Below, piece by piece: positions 33,211-42,067 of a stretch of 50,167 bases of DNA (its first letter is position 1; every line of letters begins with the position of its first letter). Location of the stretch: contig PFGG01000059.1 of assembly GCA_002783405.1 (NCBI GenBank), positions 1 through 50,167 of the forward strand, given 5' to 3'. Below the pieces are notes generated by a model that was not told the DNA's origin, ran no database searches, and saw nothing but the letters and a program-made list of their open reading frames with translations. Made by a program: the position numbers and the translations under genes. The DNA is from a bacterium (Candidatus Blackallbacteria) CG13_big_fil_rev_8_21_14_2_50_49_14 (GTDB lineage: Bacteria; Cyanobacteriota; Sericytochromatia; UBA7694).

Positions 33211-34487
33211 AGTACCTCTTTGAGTTCTTGGGCCCATTTTTGAGCCAGTGCAAATTCTTCTTCTTTTGAATGGACCAGGCCATCCAGTCGAAAATGGTGG
33301 AGCTTTTCTAAAATTTCGCGCATCTGGGGGCCTGGTTTGAGTATCGTTTTTAGGTCATGCCCAGAAATTTCAGGCTTGGACAGACGCAGCTCGCCCCAGA
33401 AGTATTCTGCGGCTTGTGCCAGTTCGCTTTCGGGAAAACGGGCCAACCAGAACCAAAGGGTGAGATCTGGGATGGGTTTAAGCGTTTGATACACTTGGTG
33501 AGGTTTGAGGGTTTTCCAATTCAGTGCCAGCATTTTTTCCGTTTGAACCACGATCGCTTCCCAGGAACGCACTTGGTGCTGATTGAGTTCCAAGTGTGGG
33601 ATCAGCTCTGCTCTGCGCGGGACGCTCAGGGCTTCTAATAGGAGACAAAGCGGGGCAGCCCATTGGTCATGGGCTTCGGCAAACCAGGGTTCCCACTGTT
33701 CCAAACGATTGAGTGCACCGAGTAAATTTTCGTTGAGTCTCAATTCTGGATCCAGGCAACGCAAGACATTCAGCGCTTCCAACGCGAGAAGACTGGGAAG
33801 TGGATCTGCAAAACTTAAAACTTTGCGGAGCTCTGTTCGGATCCGGGGCGAGAAAAAGCGATCAAAAATACCTGTTTGCATGGTTTCAGAGATCAATTGC
33901 GCGGTTTGAGATTCTATTTGAAAACTTAAAGCATGTTGTAAGCGGCAGGCCCGCCAGCAGCGCACAGGGTCTTCTCTGAATTTATTCTCATGCAGGGTGC
34001 GCAGGAGGCGATGTTCGAGGTCTTGGTAACCATTGAAATAATCAATCAGTTCTCCAAACTCTCCGGGCAGCAGCGCAATCGCCATGGCATTGATCGTAAA
34101 ATCTCTGCGTATCAGATCGGCGTGGAGATCACTGAAGCTGACTTTGGGATTCGCGCCAGGATGGGCATAGGTCTCTGTTCGGGCTGTGGCGATGTCCAGG
34201 TGAAGGCGCTGATCAAATTTAAGTTTGGCTGTACCGTACTGTTCAAAGATCTGAAGCTGGCCTCCACAGCGTCTTTGCATTTCCTGCCCAAGCGCTTCTG
34301 CTCCTCGGTGTTCAACCACCAGGTCGATATCCCAGTCAAACTCACGGTGGGGGAGCAGCAGATCGCGAATACTTCCGCCAATTAAAAAGACGCGCAAATC
34401 AAGAGCTGCAGCGCTTTCACCCACATGATGAAGGAGTTCCAAAACTTCTGCAGGAAAATAAGCCTGCATTGAACGAATCAGTTTCAT
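33207..34487 (-). CDS. cca: CCA-adding enzyme / poly(A) polymerase family nucleotidyltransferase
   Basis: 426 residues. Class II head domain: FLIGGSIRDLLL (35-45), catalytic DxD D53/D55 in WDIDLVV, and the RRDFTINAMA motif with the following ENKFREDPVRCWRACRLQ neck region (read in parts). The C-terminal ~230 residues are the helical body. The family adds CCA (or A or CC only) to tRNA 3' ends; the split cannot be made by eye. tRNA maturation, cytoplasmic. A terminator lies just upstream of its start between it and groEL, so it has its own promoter somewhere in the short gap or beyond. Confidence 0.88.
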   Translation of the reverse strand: MKLIRSMQAYFPAEVLELLHHVGESAAALDLRVFLIGGSIRDLLLPHREFDWDIDLVVEHRGAEALGQEMQRRCGGQLQIFEQYGTAKLKFDQRLHLDIATARTETYAHPGANPKVSFSDLHADLIRRDFTINAMAIALLPGEFGELIDYFNGYQDLEHRLLRTLHENKFREDPVRCWRACRLQHALSFQIESQTAQLISETMQTGIFDRFFSPRIRTELRKVLSFADPLPSLLALEALNVLRCLDPELRLNENLLGALNRLEQWEPWFAEAHDQWAAPLCLLLEALSVPRRAELIPHLELNQHQVRSWEAIVVQTEKMLALNWKTLKPHQVYQTLKPIPDLTLWFWLARFPESELAQAAEYFWGELRLSKPEISGHDLKTILKPGPQMREILEKLHHFRLDGLVHSKEEEFALAQKWAQELKEVL

Positions 34488-34500
34488 AGCCGTATTTTAC

Positions 34501-34530
34501 CAAAGGAAAAGGGGCCCGGAGGCCCCTTTT
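34501..34530 (-). terminator. groESL terminator
   Basis: AAAAGGGGCC (34507-34516) pairs with GGCCCCTTTT (34521-34530) around CGGA. On the minus strand it is followed by T-rich sequence and lies 37 bases beyond the groEL stop. Confidence 0.92.
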
Positions 34531-34566
34531 AGATTATCTTCGTGTCGGGAATCGGTGCCGGGAGGC

Positions 34567-36237
<1,671 letters not shown>

Positions 36238-36250
36238 TTATTCCTCCTGA

Positions 36251-36550
36251 TTATCTTTCAACAATTGCGAGAATATCTTTTTCAGAGATAATCAGATATT
36301 CTTCACCCTGAGCTTTGACTTCTGTGCCACCGTACTTAGCGAAAATGACACGGTCACCTTCACGAACTTCCATGGCTGAGCGTTTGCCGTCTTCCAGCAA
36401 TTTGCCGGGGCCTACAGCCAGAACTTCAGCTTCTTGGGGTTTTTCTTTAGCGGTCTGGGGCAACAAAATGCCACCACTGGTTTTTTCTTCACCTTCGATT
36501 ACTTTTACCACCACCCGGTCACCCAGGGGCTTCAGAAATGTCTTTGCCAT
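36251..36550 (-). CDS. groES: Co-chaperonin GroES (Cpn10)
   Basis: 99 residues with [10 protein letters not shown], the mobile loop [19 protein letters not shown] (in part) that binds GroEL, and the C-terminal [21 protein letters not shown] lies about a dozen bases before the ATG. First gene of the groES-groEL operon. Confidence 0.98.
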   Translation of the reverse strand: MAKTFLKPLGDRVVVKVIEGEEKTSGGILLPQTAKEKPQEAEVLAVGPGKLLEDGKRSAMEVREGDRVIFAKYGGTEVKAQGEEYLIISEKDILAIVER

Positions 36551-36599
36551 GTGTGTCTAAGACCTCCATTTGAGTTTGGCATATCGGAGAATTTATTCT

Positions 36600-36626
36600 T
36601 TAGCACTCATTAACATAGAGTGCTGA
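36600..36626. promoter_or_regulatory. CIRCE operator (HrcA-binding site)
   Basis: TTAGCACTC - 9 bases - GAGTGCTGA matches the CIRCE consensus TTAGCACTC-N9-GAGTGCTAA with one mismatch. It sits 50 bases before groES, at the expected transcription start. HrcA should repress groESL here and be released on heat shock; hrcA is not in the window. Confidence 0.96.
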
Positions 36627-36637
36627 TATATGTATTC

Positions 36638-36666
36638 ATGATGATCGATTCTTTCAGGACTGTCAA
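36638..36666 (-). promoter_or_regulatory. Putative groESL promoter
   Basis: On the minus strand: TTGACA (36666-36661), a 17-base spacer and CATCAT (36643-36638). The predicted start falls just before CIRCE, consistent with operator control. Confidence 0.65.
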
Positions 36667-36730
36667 GAGAATTTTGAGTTCAAAAGCAAAAAAATTATCA
36701 CTCGCACAGTAAGAGCGCTAATTAAAATTC

Positions 36731-36766
36731 AAATAAAAAGAGGGGCTGTTGAAAACAGCCCCTCTT
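36731..36766 (-). terminator. Terminator of atpB
   Basis: AGAGGGGCTGTT (36739-36750) pairs with AACAGCCCCTCT (36754-36765), a 12-base perfect stem, with TTTTTATTT on the minus-strand exit side. It isolates atpB from groES downstream. Confidence 0.93.
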
Positions 36767-36778
36767 CCTGGGTTGGTT

Positions 36779-37786
36779 TTAGTGGTGTTCGGCGACAACC
36801 GCTCCGATATAAGATGCTGTCAACATAGAGAAGATAAAGGCTTGGATAAATCCAACCAAAACTTCCAGGGTCATCATGGGTAAAACGACCACGCTGGTGA
36901 CGATCAGGGGAGCGGTTAAGAAGAGCAGAATCCCCATCACGATTTCGCCTCCGATGATGTTTCCGAATAAACGGAAAGTCAGTGAAAGAGGACGGGTCAA
37001 ATCTTCCATCATATTGAGCGGGAAGAGAAACCACATGGGTTGAAAATAATGCTTGAAATGGGCCAGGCCTTTTTTACGAATGCCAAAATACCAATAGGAA
37101 ATAACAGAGATGACTGCAATAGCGCCATTTGTATTTACATCATTGGTGGGAGAGGCAATTTCAAAACCATGGGGAGTGCCAAAGAGTTCAAGCACGCGCC
37201 AGGGCAAAAGACCCAGCCAGTTTGAACAGAGCACAAACAAGAAAATGGTGCCGATCAAAGGCACATAGCGATAGGTGTCTTTGTGAACCTGTGAAGAGAC
37301 GATGCTGTTCGCCAGATCGACTACAGATTCAAAGAAAACCTGTTTTTTCTCGGGTTTTTTGCTGAGTTTGCGCGTGCCCATAAAGGCCAGCGCAATCAGA
37401 ATGGCCATGACCAACCAACTGCCCATCAGGGTATCCAAATGGACTTTGGCTGGACCGATCTGAAGATTGTAGTGGCTGGGAGGATGATAAGAAGAACTTG
37501 CTTCATGGTGTTCTTCTGCTCCGCCATGTTCTTCTGGGGTGCCATGTTCTGTATTTGAAGCATTATGTGTTTCTTCGGCACTGTGCTCGGTCGTCATGGT
37601 GACGCTGCCGTGCTCCGTGTCGGAGGGCTTACCGTGAGTTTCATTACTGCTGTGCTCAGTACTGGAGACAGTGCCTTGCTCCGTGCTGGAGGTGCTGTGT
37701 TCTTCTACAGCGCTGTGCTCAGTACTGGAGACAGTGCCGTGCGATTCTTCGGCCTGATGGTGTTCTGTTGCAAATGCAGGCTGCAC
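36779..37786 (-). CDS. atpB: F0F1 ATP synthase subunit a with His-rich N-terminal extension
   Basis: 335 residues, about 80-95 longer than usual. The core (about 105-335) is a normal a-subunit: first TM about 124-137, SNWLGLLPW (188-196), ILED-like MMEDLTRPLSL (259-269), the essential Arg R272 in FRLFGN, and a last TM pair ending at AEHH. The first ~95 residues are Ser/Thr/Glu/His-rich repeats (TEHS, EEH) with 14 His, one Lys and no Arg. The GTG start at 37786 follows AAGGAG at 7 bases, so the extension is translated. The N-terminus of subunit a faces the periplasm, so it would be exposed there. No other atp gene is nearby and terminators or gaps isolate it on both sides. Confidence 0.93.
   Translation of the reverse strand: MQPAFATEHHQAEESHGTVSSTEHSAVEEHSTSSTEQGTVSSTEHSSNETHGKPSDTEHGSVTMTTEHSAEETHNASNTEHGTPEEHGGAEEHHEASSSYHPPSHYNLQIGPAKVHLDTLMGSWLVMAILIALAFMGTRKLSKKPEKKQVFFESVVDLANSIVSSQVHKDTYRYVPLIGTIFLFVLCSNWLGLLPWRVLELFGTPHGFEIASPTNDVNTNGAIAVISVISYWYFGIRKKGLAHFKHYFQPMWFLFPLNMMEDLTRPLSLTFRLFGNIIGGEIVMGILLFLTAPLIVTSVVVLPMMTLEVLVGFIQAFIFSMLTASYIGAVVAEHH
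37502..37786 (-). repeat. Degenerate TEHS/EEH repeat tract coding the atpB extension
   Basis: The 285-base coding tract repeats short units. The 20-mer GTGCTCAGTACTGGAGACAG (plus strand) occurs twice, near 37650 and 37714, showing growth by duplication. Confidence 0.75.
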
Positions 37787-38001
37787 AACCGTTCTCCTTA
37801 TATATATTGCTTGATTGGATGTACAGAGTAGTTAAGCTCAAACCTTGAAGCTCAATTTGGTGTAACCAGACAGTCTCAAACGTGTTTGACAGGAGGGTTT
37901 TGATTCCAGCGCAAACAAATCGAGGCAGGTACACACTGACTCATGCTCAGGAATTTTAGCATAGGCCAAGAGCCTCCCGCCAGATCATCACGCTTTTGAG
38001 A

Positions 38002-38676
38002 TCAGTTCTCTGGGGGAAGGCTGGGATTTAGCTCCAGATATTTGCGTTTGATCTCTTTGAGATCCTGCCAGGCCAGCCATTTGGGAGACCCTTTCTGGCG
38101 GGAATCATTGCGTAAGAGATAGGCTGGGTGAAAAGTGGGCATACACCAAATCGCGTTCCAAAAAATCCACTTTCCCCGTGCGCGGGAGATAGATTGATTT
38201 TCGCCAAACAGACCTTTTAAGGCGGTTGCTCCTGTCAGGATGATGATTTGGGGTTGAACGAGCTGAATCTGTTGTTCCAGAAATGGGAGACAGGTCTGCA
38301 TCTCTTGCTGTGTTGGGGTGCGGTTCTGGGGCGGGCGGCATTTGACTACATTGGCGATATAAGTGTCTTGCTGACGATCAAAACCCACCGAGGCAAGCAT
38401 TTTTGTAAGCAATTGCCCTGCTTTGCCTACAAAGGGCACGCCAGTTTCATCTTCGTGTTGCCCAGGGCCTTCTCCTATCACCATTAAGTGGGCCGCTGGG
38501 TTGCCATCCGAAAAGACGGAAAAAGTTCGGCCCTTGTATAGCCCACATTTTTGGCACTGACTACAGGCTTGAGCCAGTACCTGCAGGGCTTGCTCTTTTT
38601 CACTCTGTTTTGGGGCGCTGAAATGCGCCCGATCCGAATCTGGATTTTGATTAGAGAATGAATTTTGATGGCTCAT
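38002..38676 (-). CDS. Uracil-DNA glycosylase family 4 (Fe-S type)
   Basis: 224 residues. The four Fe-S cysteines of family 4/5 are in place: C41xxC44 (QCQKC), C113 (NVVKC) and C129 (MQTCLPF). Motif 1 GEGPGQHEDETGVPFVG (68-84, in part), and motif 3 HPAYLLR (183-189). The first ~30 residues are an extra polar tail. It removes uracil from DNA to start base-excision repair; the cluster is structural. Some members are fused to or act as phage-type polymerase regulators, but the intact motifs favour a glycosylase. Monocistronic, about 215 bases from atpB. Confidence 0.92.
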   Translation of the reverse strand: MSHQNSFSNQNPDSDRAHFSAPKQSEKEQALQVLAQACSQCQKCGLYKGRTFSVFSDGNPAAHLMVIGEGPGQHEDETGVPFVGKAGQLLTKMLASVGFDRQQDTYIANVVKCRPPQNRTPTQQEMQTCLPFLEQQIQLVQPQIIILTGATALKGLFGENQSISRARGKWIFWNAIWCMPTFHPAYLLRNDSRQKGSPKWLAWQDLKEIKRKYLELNPSLPPEN

Positions 38677-38794
38677 CTGATTGATAGATGGTTTTTTATC
38701 AAGATATTAATTGTAAAGGCTCTTCAAGATTATATCATGCTGTTCAGAGCTTCTGAAGATTGAATTAAAGGCGCGAATCCCCATTCTGACTTGC

Positions 38795-38822
38795 TTGGCA
38801 GTGGGATATGCTATGCTATAAT
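38795..38822 (+). promoter_or_regulatory. Promoter of the acidic protein-prfA operon
   Basis: TTGGCA (38795-38800), a 16-base spacer and a perfect TATAAT (38817-38822), about 46 bases before the ATG at 38869. Confidence 0.7.
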
Positions 38823-38868
38823 AGACTTTCATAAAATTCGACCAAATCGGGAAGAGAGAAACTGCCCC

Positions 38869-39441
38869 ATGAGCGATTCTGAGACCCAAATCTGGGAAGA
38901 TGAAGACACCAATAGCATCATTCAGGAAGACGCCGTCTCTGATGCCCTGTCTTTTCTGGATGATCCAGAAGAAACCCCTTATGACTTCGAAGATGAGGAA
39001 GTGCAAGCGGCTTTGGAAGTGGAGCAGGGTATGGATGATGATTATATTCCTGCCATGGATCAGGATGACAGTCTGAATGAAGATTTTCCCGCAGAAGAAG
39101 CATCTGATAATTTTGAAATACAGAGTGATCTGTCTTTGGAAGAAGAAGTAATGAATACTGAAACCGAAATGATAGAAGAAGAAGTGCTTGAAGCAGAAAG
39201 TTTCGAAGCCTATCCCTCCTATGAAGAAGAACCTGCTGTCGAAGATGCCGCAGCCACGTCTGTCGAAGTTTCAGAACCCGCCCCTGCCGTGCAGGAAGGT
39301 GCAGATGATTTTAATCTTGCCACTTTAAATCAGTTGGTGGATGAAATCCGTCAGGAAAGTGAACGTGTTGCCGAAATGAAGTCTTCTGTGGCAAAAGCGT
39401 TGAGCCTGATCCAAGAAATGACTGAATCGCTAAAGTCGTGA
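38869..39441 (+). CDS. Very acidic protein coupled to prfA, unknown function
   Basis: 190 residues from the ATG at 38869. The upstream in-frame start at 38791 lies on the promoter and is rejected. Most of the protein is Glu/Asp-rich and probably disordered ([19 protein letters not shown] in part); the last ~45 residues ([21 protein letters not shown] in part) form a coiled coil. There is no signal peptide. Its TGA overlaps the GTG start of prfA (GTGA), so the two are translationally coupled. I recognise no family; the linkage suggests a role near translation but does not show it. Confidence 0.78.
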   Translation: MSDSETQIWEDEDTNSIIQEDAVSDALSFLDDPEETPYDFEDEEVQAALEVEQGMDDDYIPAMDQDDSLNEDFPAEEASDNFEIQSDLSLEEEVMNTETEMIEEEVLEAESFEAYPSYEEEPAVEDAAATSVEVSEPAPAVQEGADDFNLATLNQLVDEIRQESERVAEMKSSVAKALSLIQEMTESLKS

Positions 39442-40529
39442 TAGCCCCTTTTGAAGCCATTCTACAAAAGCATCAGGAACTGACAGAGTTATTGTCAGAT
39501 CCTGATGTGATTCGTGATCAGGAGCGTTTTCGCAAATACGCCAAAGCACATGCCGAGCTTGAAGAAAAAGTGGCGATTTACCATGAATTGGAAAAGGTCA
39601 ATCAAGACCTTGCCAATACCCAGGAAATGGTACGTGAAGAGCAAGATGCTGATATGAAAGAGCTGATTCAGAGTGAACTGCAAGAGTTGACCGAACGACA
39701 GGCTCATTTAGAAAACACACTGCAGTTAATGCTTTTGCCCAAAGACCCCAATGATGAGAAAAACATCATGTTGGAAATTCGTGCGGGAACAGGGGGCGAA
39801 GAAGCTGCTTTGTTTGCTGCCGATCTGATGCGGATGTATACCCGTTTTGCAGATCAAAAACGCTGGAAAACCACCATTTTGTCCTTAAATGAAACGGGCT
39901 TGAATGGGATTAAAGAAGCGGTTTTGGCCATTGAAGGCGATAGCGTTTACAGCTATTTGAAATATGAGTCTGGGGTGCACCGTGTTCAACGGGTGCCCGA
40001 TACTGAAGCTTCAGGGCGGATTCACACCTCTGCTGCGACAGTGGCTGTTATGCCTGAGGCTGAAGATATTGATATTGAAATCAATCCTGCGGATTTGCAG
40101 ATGGATACCTACCGTTCAGGTGGGGCCGGGGGCCAAAACGTCAACAAGGTTGAAACCGCTGTGCGTATTACCCATGTGCCGACAGGTATTGTGGTGGCTT
40201 GCCAAGAAGAGCGCTCCCAATTGCAGAACCGCATGAAGGCGATGTTGATGCTCAAGACCAAAATGTTGGATCGCTTGACCCACGAGCAGAACCAAGAGCG
40301 TGCAGATGCGCGTAAGTCCCAGGTGGGCAGTGGAGATCGCAGTGAACGTATCCGGACCTATAATTTCCCAGAAAGTCGGGTCACCGATCATCGGATTAAG
40401 CTGACCCTGCATAAACTGCCAGAAATTTTAAATGGCGATCTCAATGAAATGATCGATGCCTTGATCACTGCCGATCAGCAGGCCAAGCTTGAGGAACTCA
40501 CCCAGCAGGATGAAGTGGCTTTGGCCTAA
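39438..40529 (+). CDS. prfA: Peptide chain release factor 1
   Basis: 363 residues, full length. GGQ at 231-233 ([14 protein letters not shown], in part) triggers peptide release. The stop-reading motif is PDT (187-189), the PxT type of RF1, so it reads UAA and UAG. GTG start overlaps the TGA of the acidic gene. prmC, which methylates the GGQ glutamine and often follows prfA, is not found here; the next gene is convergent. Confidence 0.97.
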   Translation: MIAPFEAILQKHQELTELLSDPDVIRDQERFRKYAKAHAELEEKVAIYHELEKVNQDLANTQEMVREEQDADMKELIQSELQELTERQAHLENTLQLMLLPKDPNDEKNIMLEIRAGTGGEEAALFAADLMRMYTRFADQKRWKTTILSLNETGLNGIKEAVLAIEGDSVYSYLKYESGVHRVQRVPDTEASGRIHTSAATVAVMPEAEDIDIEINPADLQMDTYRSGGAGGQNVNKVETAVRITHVPTGIVVACQEERSQLQNRMKAMLMLKTKMLDRLTHEQNQERADARKSQVGSGDRSERIRTYNFPESRVTDHRIKLTLHKLPEILNGDLNEMIDALITADQQAKLEELTQQDEVALA

Positions 40530-40542
40530 CGCTTCGCTGGTT

Positions 40543-41373
40543 TTAAGTTTTTTCAAAGTAAAAAGGCAATTTTTCACGAATCACGACGGGTGTTTCTATT
40601 GGGATTAATTCTGAAAGTTCAGTCACATCCTGATTAAACATGCGAACACAGCCATGTGAGGCTTCTGTGCCGATGCTGTTTGGATTATTGGTGCCATGAA
40701 GCGCATATCCCGACCAGTGCCTGCTGGGATAGGCCGATTTTGTATAGATCAACAGACGTCTAACCCCCCAACCTGTATTCGGGTAGGGCATGATTTCTTT
40801 TTTTCCCATGATAAAAAGTCCTGTAGGGGTGGGAGTACGTGGGCGACCCGTTGCAATCGGATAGGTTTTCTCAAGAATATCATTCTGTACATAATAAAGC
40901 GCAAAATTGTATTTATCGACCAGAACAAAGGTGGCTGCAGGGCGCTCTGAAAGATGGTAGAGGGTCAATTTTTGTTGATTGATAAGAGTCTCTTTGTTTT
41001 GGAGTTTTAGAATCAGTTCATTGCTTCCTGTTTCCAGGGCGATAGCGGGTAAAAAGAAAGCCTCACCTGCTTTTATTTTCTTTTGGAGGACAGTTTTTTG
41101 ATTGAGCATTAGGCTTAGCTCAAAGTTCTCCGATGAAGTTTTTTCTCCCAGCACTGAAATCCAAACACCTTTTAAATTGGAAATGACCTGGTGATTGGCG
41201 AGTGCGACAGAGAGCCAGACGTTGGGCGGCTGCTCTGAAAGCGAAATCTGAGTTTCCTGCTTTTGCAGGGGAGTGGAAAAGGCTTGTATTTCATAGTCCG
41301 GTTTGAGGGGGAGTGCGAGGGCCGAAAGGTTCAGAAAACTCCAACAGAAAAGGGCAAGGCCAAGACGTTTCAT
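40543..41373 (-). CDS. L,D-transpeptidase (YkuD family)
   Basis: 276 residues. Signal peptide about 1-20 (ALA cleavage). Residues about 25-140 are a strand-rich region, perhaps a substrate-binding or carbohydrate-binding-like module. The YkuD domain covers about 146-265, with H226 in LHGTN, SIGTEASHGCVRM, H240, nucleophile C242 and R244. It forms 3-3 peptidoglycan cross-links or attaches proteins to the wall, in the periplasm. The upstream gene ends two bases before its ATG, so they form one operon. It converges with prfA. Confidence 0.93.
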   Translation of the reverse strand: MKRLGLALFCWSFLNLSALALPLKPDYEIQAFSTPLQKQETQISLSEQPPNVWLSVALANHQVISNLKGVWISVLGEKTSSENFELSLMLNQKTVLQKKIKAGEAFFLPAIALETGSNELILKLQNKETLINQQKLTLYHLSERPAATFVLVDKYNFALYYVQNDILEKTYPIATGRPRTPTPTGLFIMGKKEIMPYPNTGWGVRRLLIYTKSAYPSRHWSGYALHGTNNPNSIGTEASHGCVRMFNQDVTELSELIPIETPVVIREKLPFYFEKT

Positions 41374-41374
41374 T

Positions 41375-41878
41375 TTAATAATCCCGGATTAGAATTTGCG
41401 TGATCTTTTTGTTGCGTACGTAAAAATCGGTTCCTTTTCGGCCGCCCAGCGTATATTTCAAATAAATGGAACCCCGCTGAATTTTTTTGAGTTGTTTGCC
41501 ATAGGCTTTCAGCAATTCTGCTTCAGAAGAGCCGACATGGATGCCTTCGGGGGTTTTAAACTCAGGAGTATTGACTTCGAAAATAAAAATATGATGTTTC
41601 ACATCGCTGTAAACTTGCAGAGGATAACTGTTGTTTTCTTTGTTTTTTGTGCCAAAAAAGAAATAATAAACAATTTGCCCTTCATATTCGGTGTCTTTTC
41701 CAGTGAGTGTTGGTTTTGAGCCTAATTTCTTTGTGAGCTCTTGGATTCCTGTTGTATCAGGCATTCCCAGGGCAACATTTGCAATGCTTTTTCCTGGCTG
41801 GATCGGGGTGGGCGCAAATGCCAGGGCCGGAAAACTCAGCGCGAAGGTCAGAAACACAAAGGGTATTTTAAATCGCAT
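41375..41878 (-). CDS. Small secreted protein, partner of the L,D-transpeptidase
   Basis: 167 residues from the ATG at 41878, chosen for the AGGAG 8 bases upstream and the signal peptide it begins (about 1-22). The mature part has two related segments: NVALGMPDTTGIQELTKKLG and GIHVGSSEAELLKAYGKQL, each a small turn with G-S/D-x-x-E-x-x-x-x-YG-type ending, like repeated modules. The same GxxxGxSxxExxxxYG pattern is at the end of the PATAN regulator. No family named. Operon with the L,D-transpeptidase. Confidence 0.72.
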   Translation of the reverse strand: MRFKIPFVFLTFALSFPALAFAPTPIQPGKSIANVALGMPDTTGIQELTKKLGSKPTLTGKDTEYEGQIVYYFFFGTKNKENNSYPLQVYSDVKHHIFIFEVNTPEFKTPEGIHVGSSEAELLKAYGKQLKKIQRGSIYLKYTLGGRKGTDFYVRNKKITQILIRDY

Positions 41879-42067
41879 ACAGGAAACTCCTGAAAAACTT
41901 AGTCTGTTCAAGCTTCTGGATTCATTATGCCTGATCTTCTTGTCAGAGTCCAAACCAGAGTCTTTCTGGCTTGGACTCTCGCCTGAATTAAGGTAAACTG
42001 TTAATGTGAAATACAAGTATCAGCTTGCTATTTCCTTATTTCTCGGCAGAAAATCTAACAGATAATC

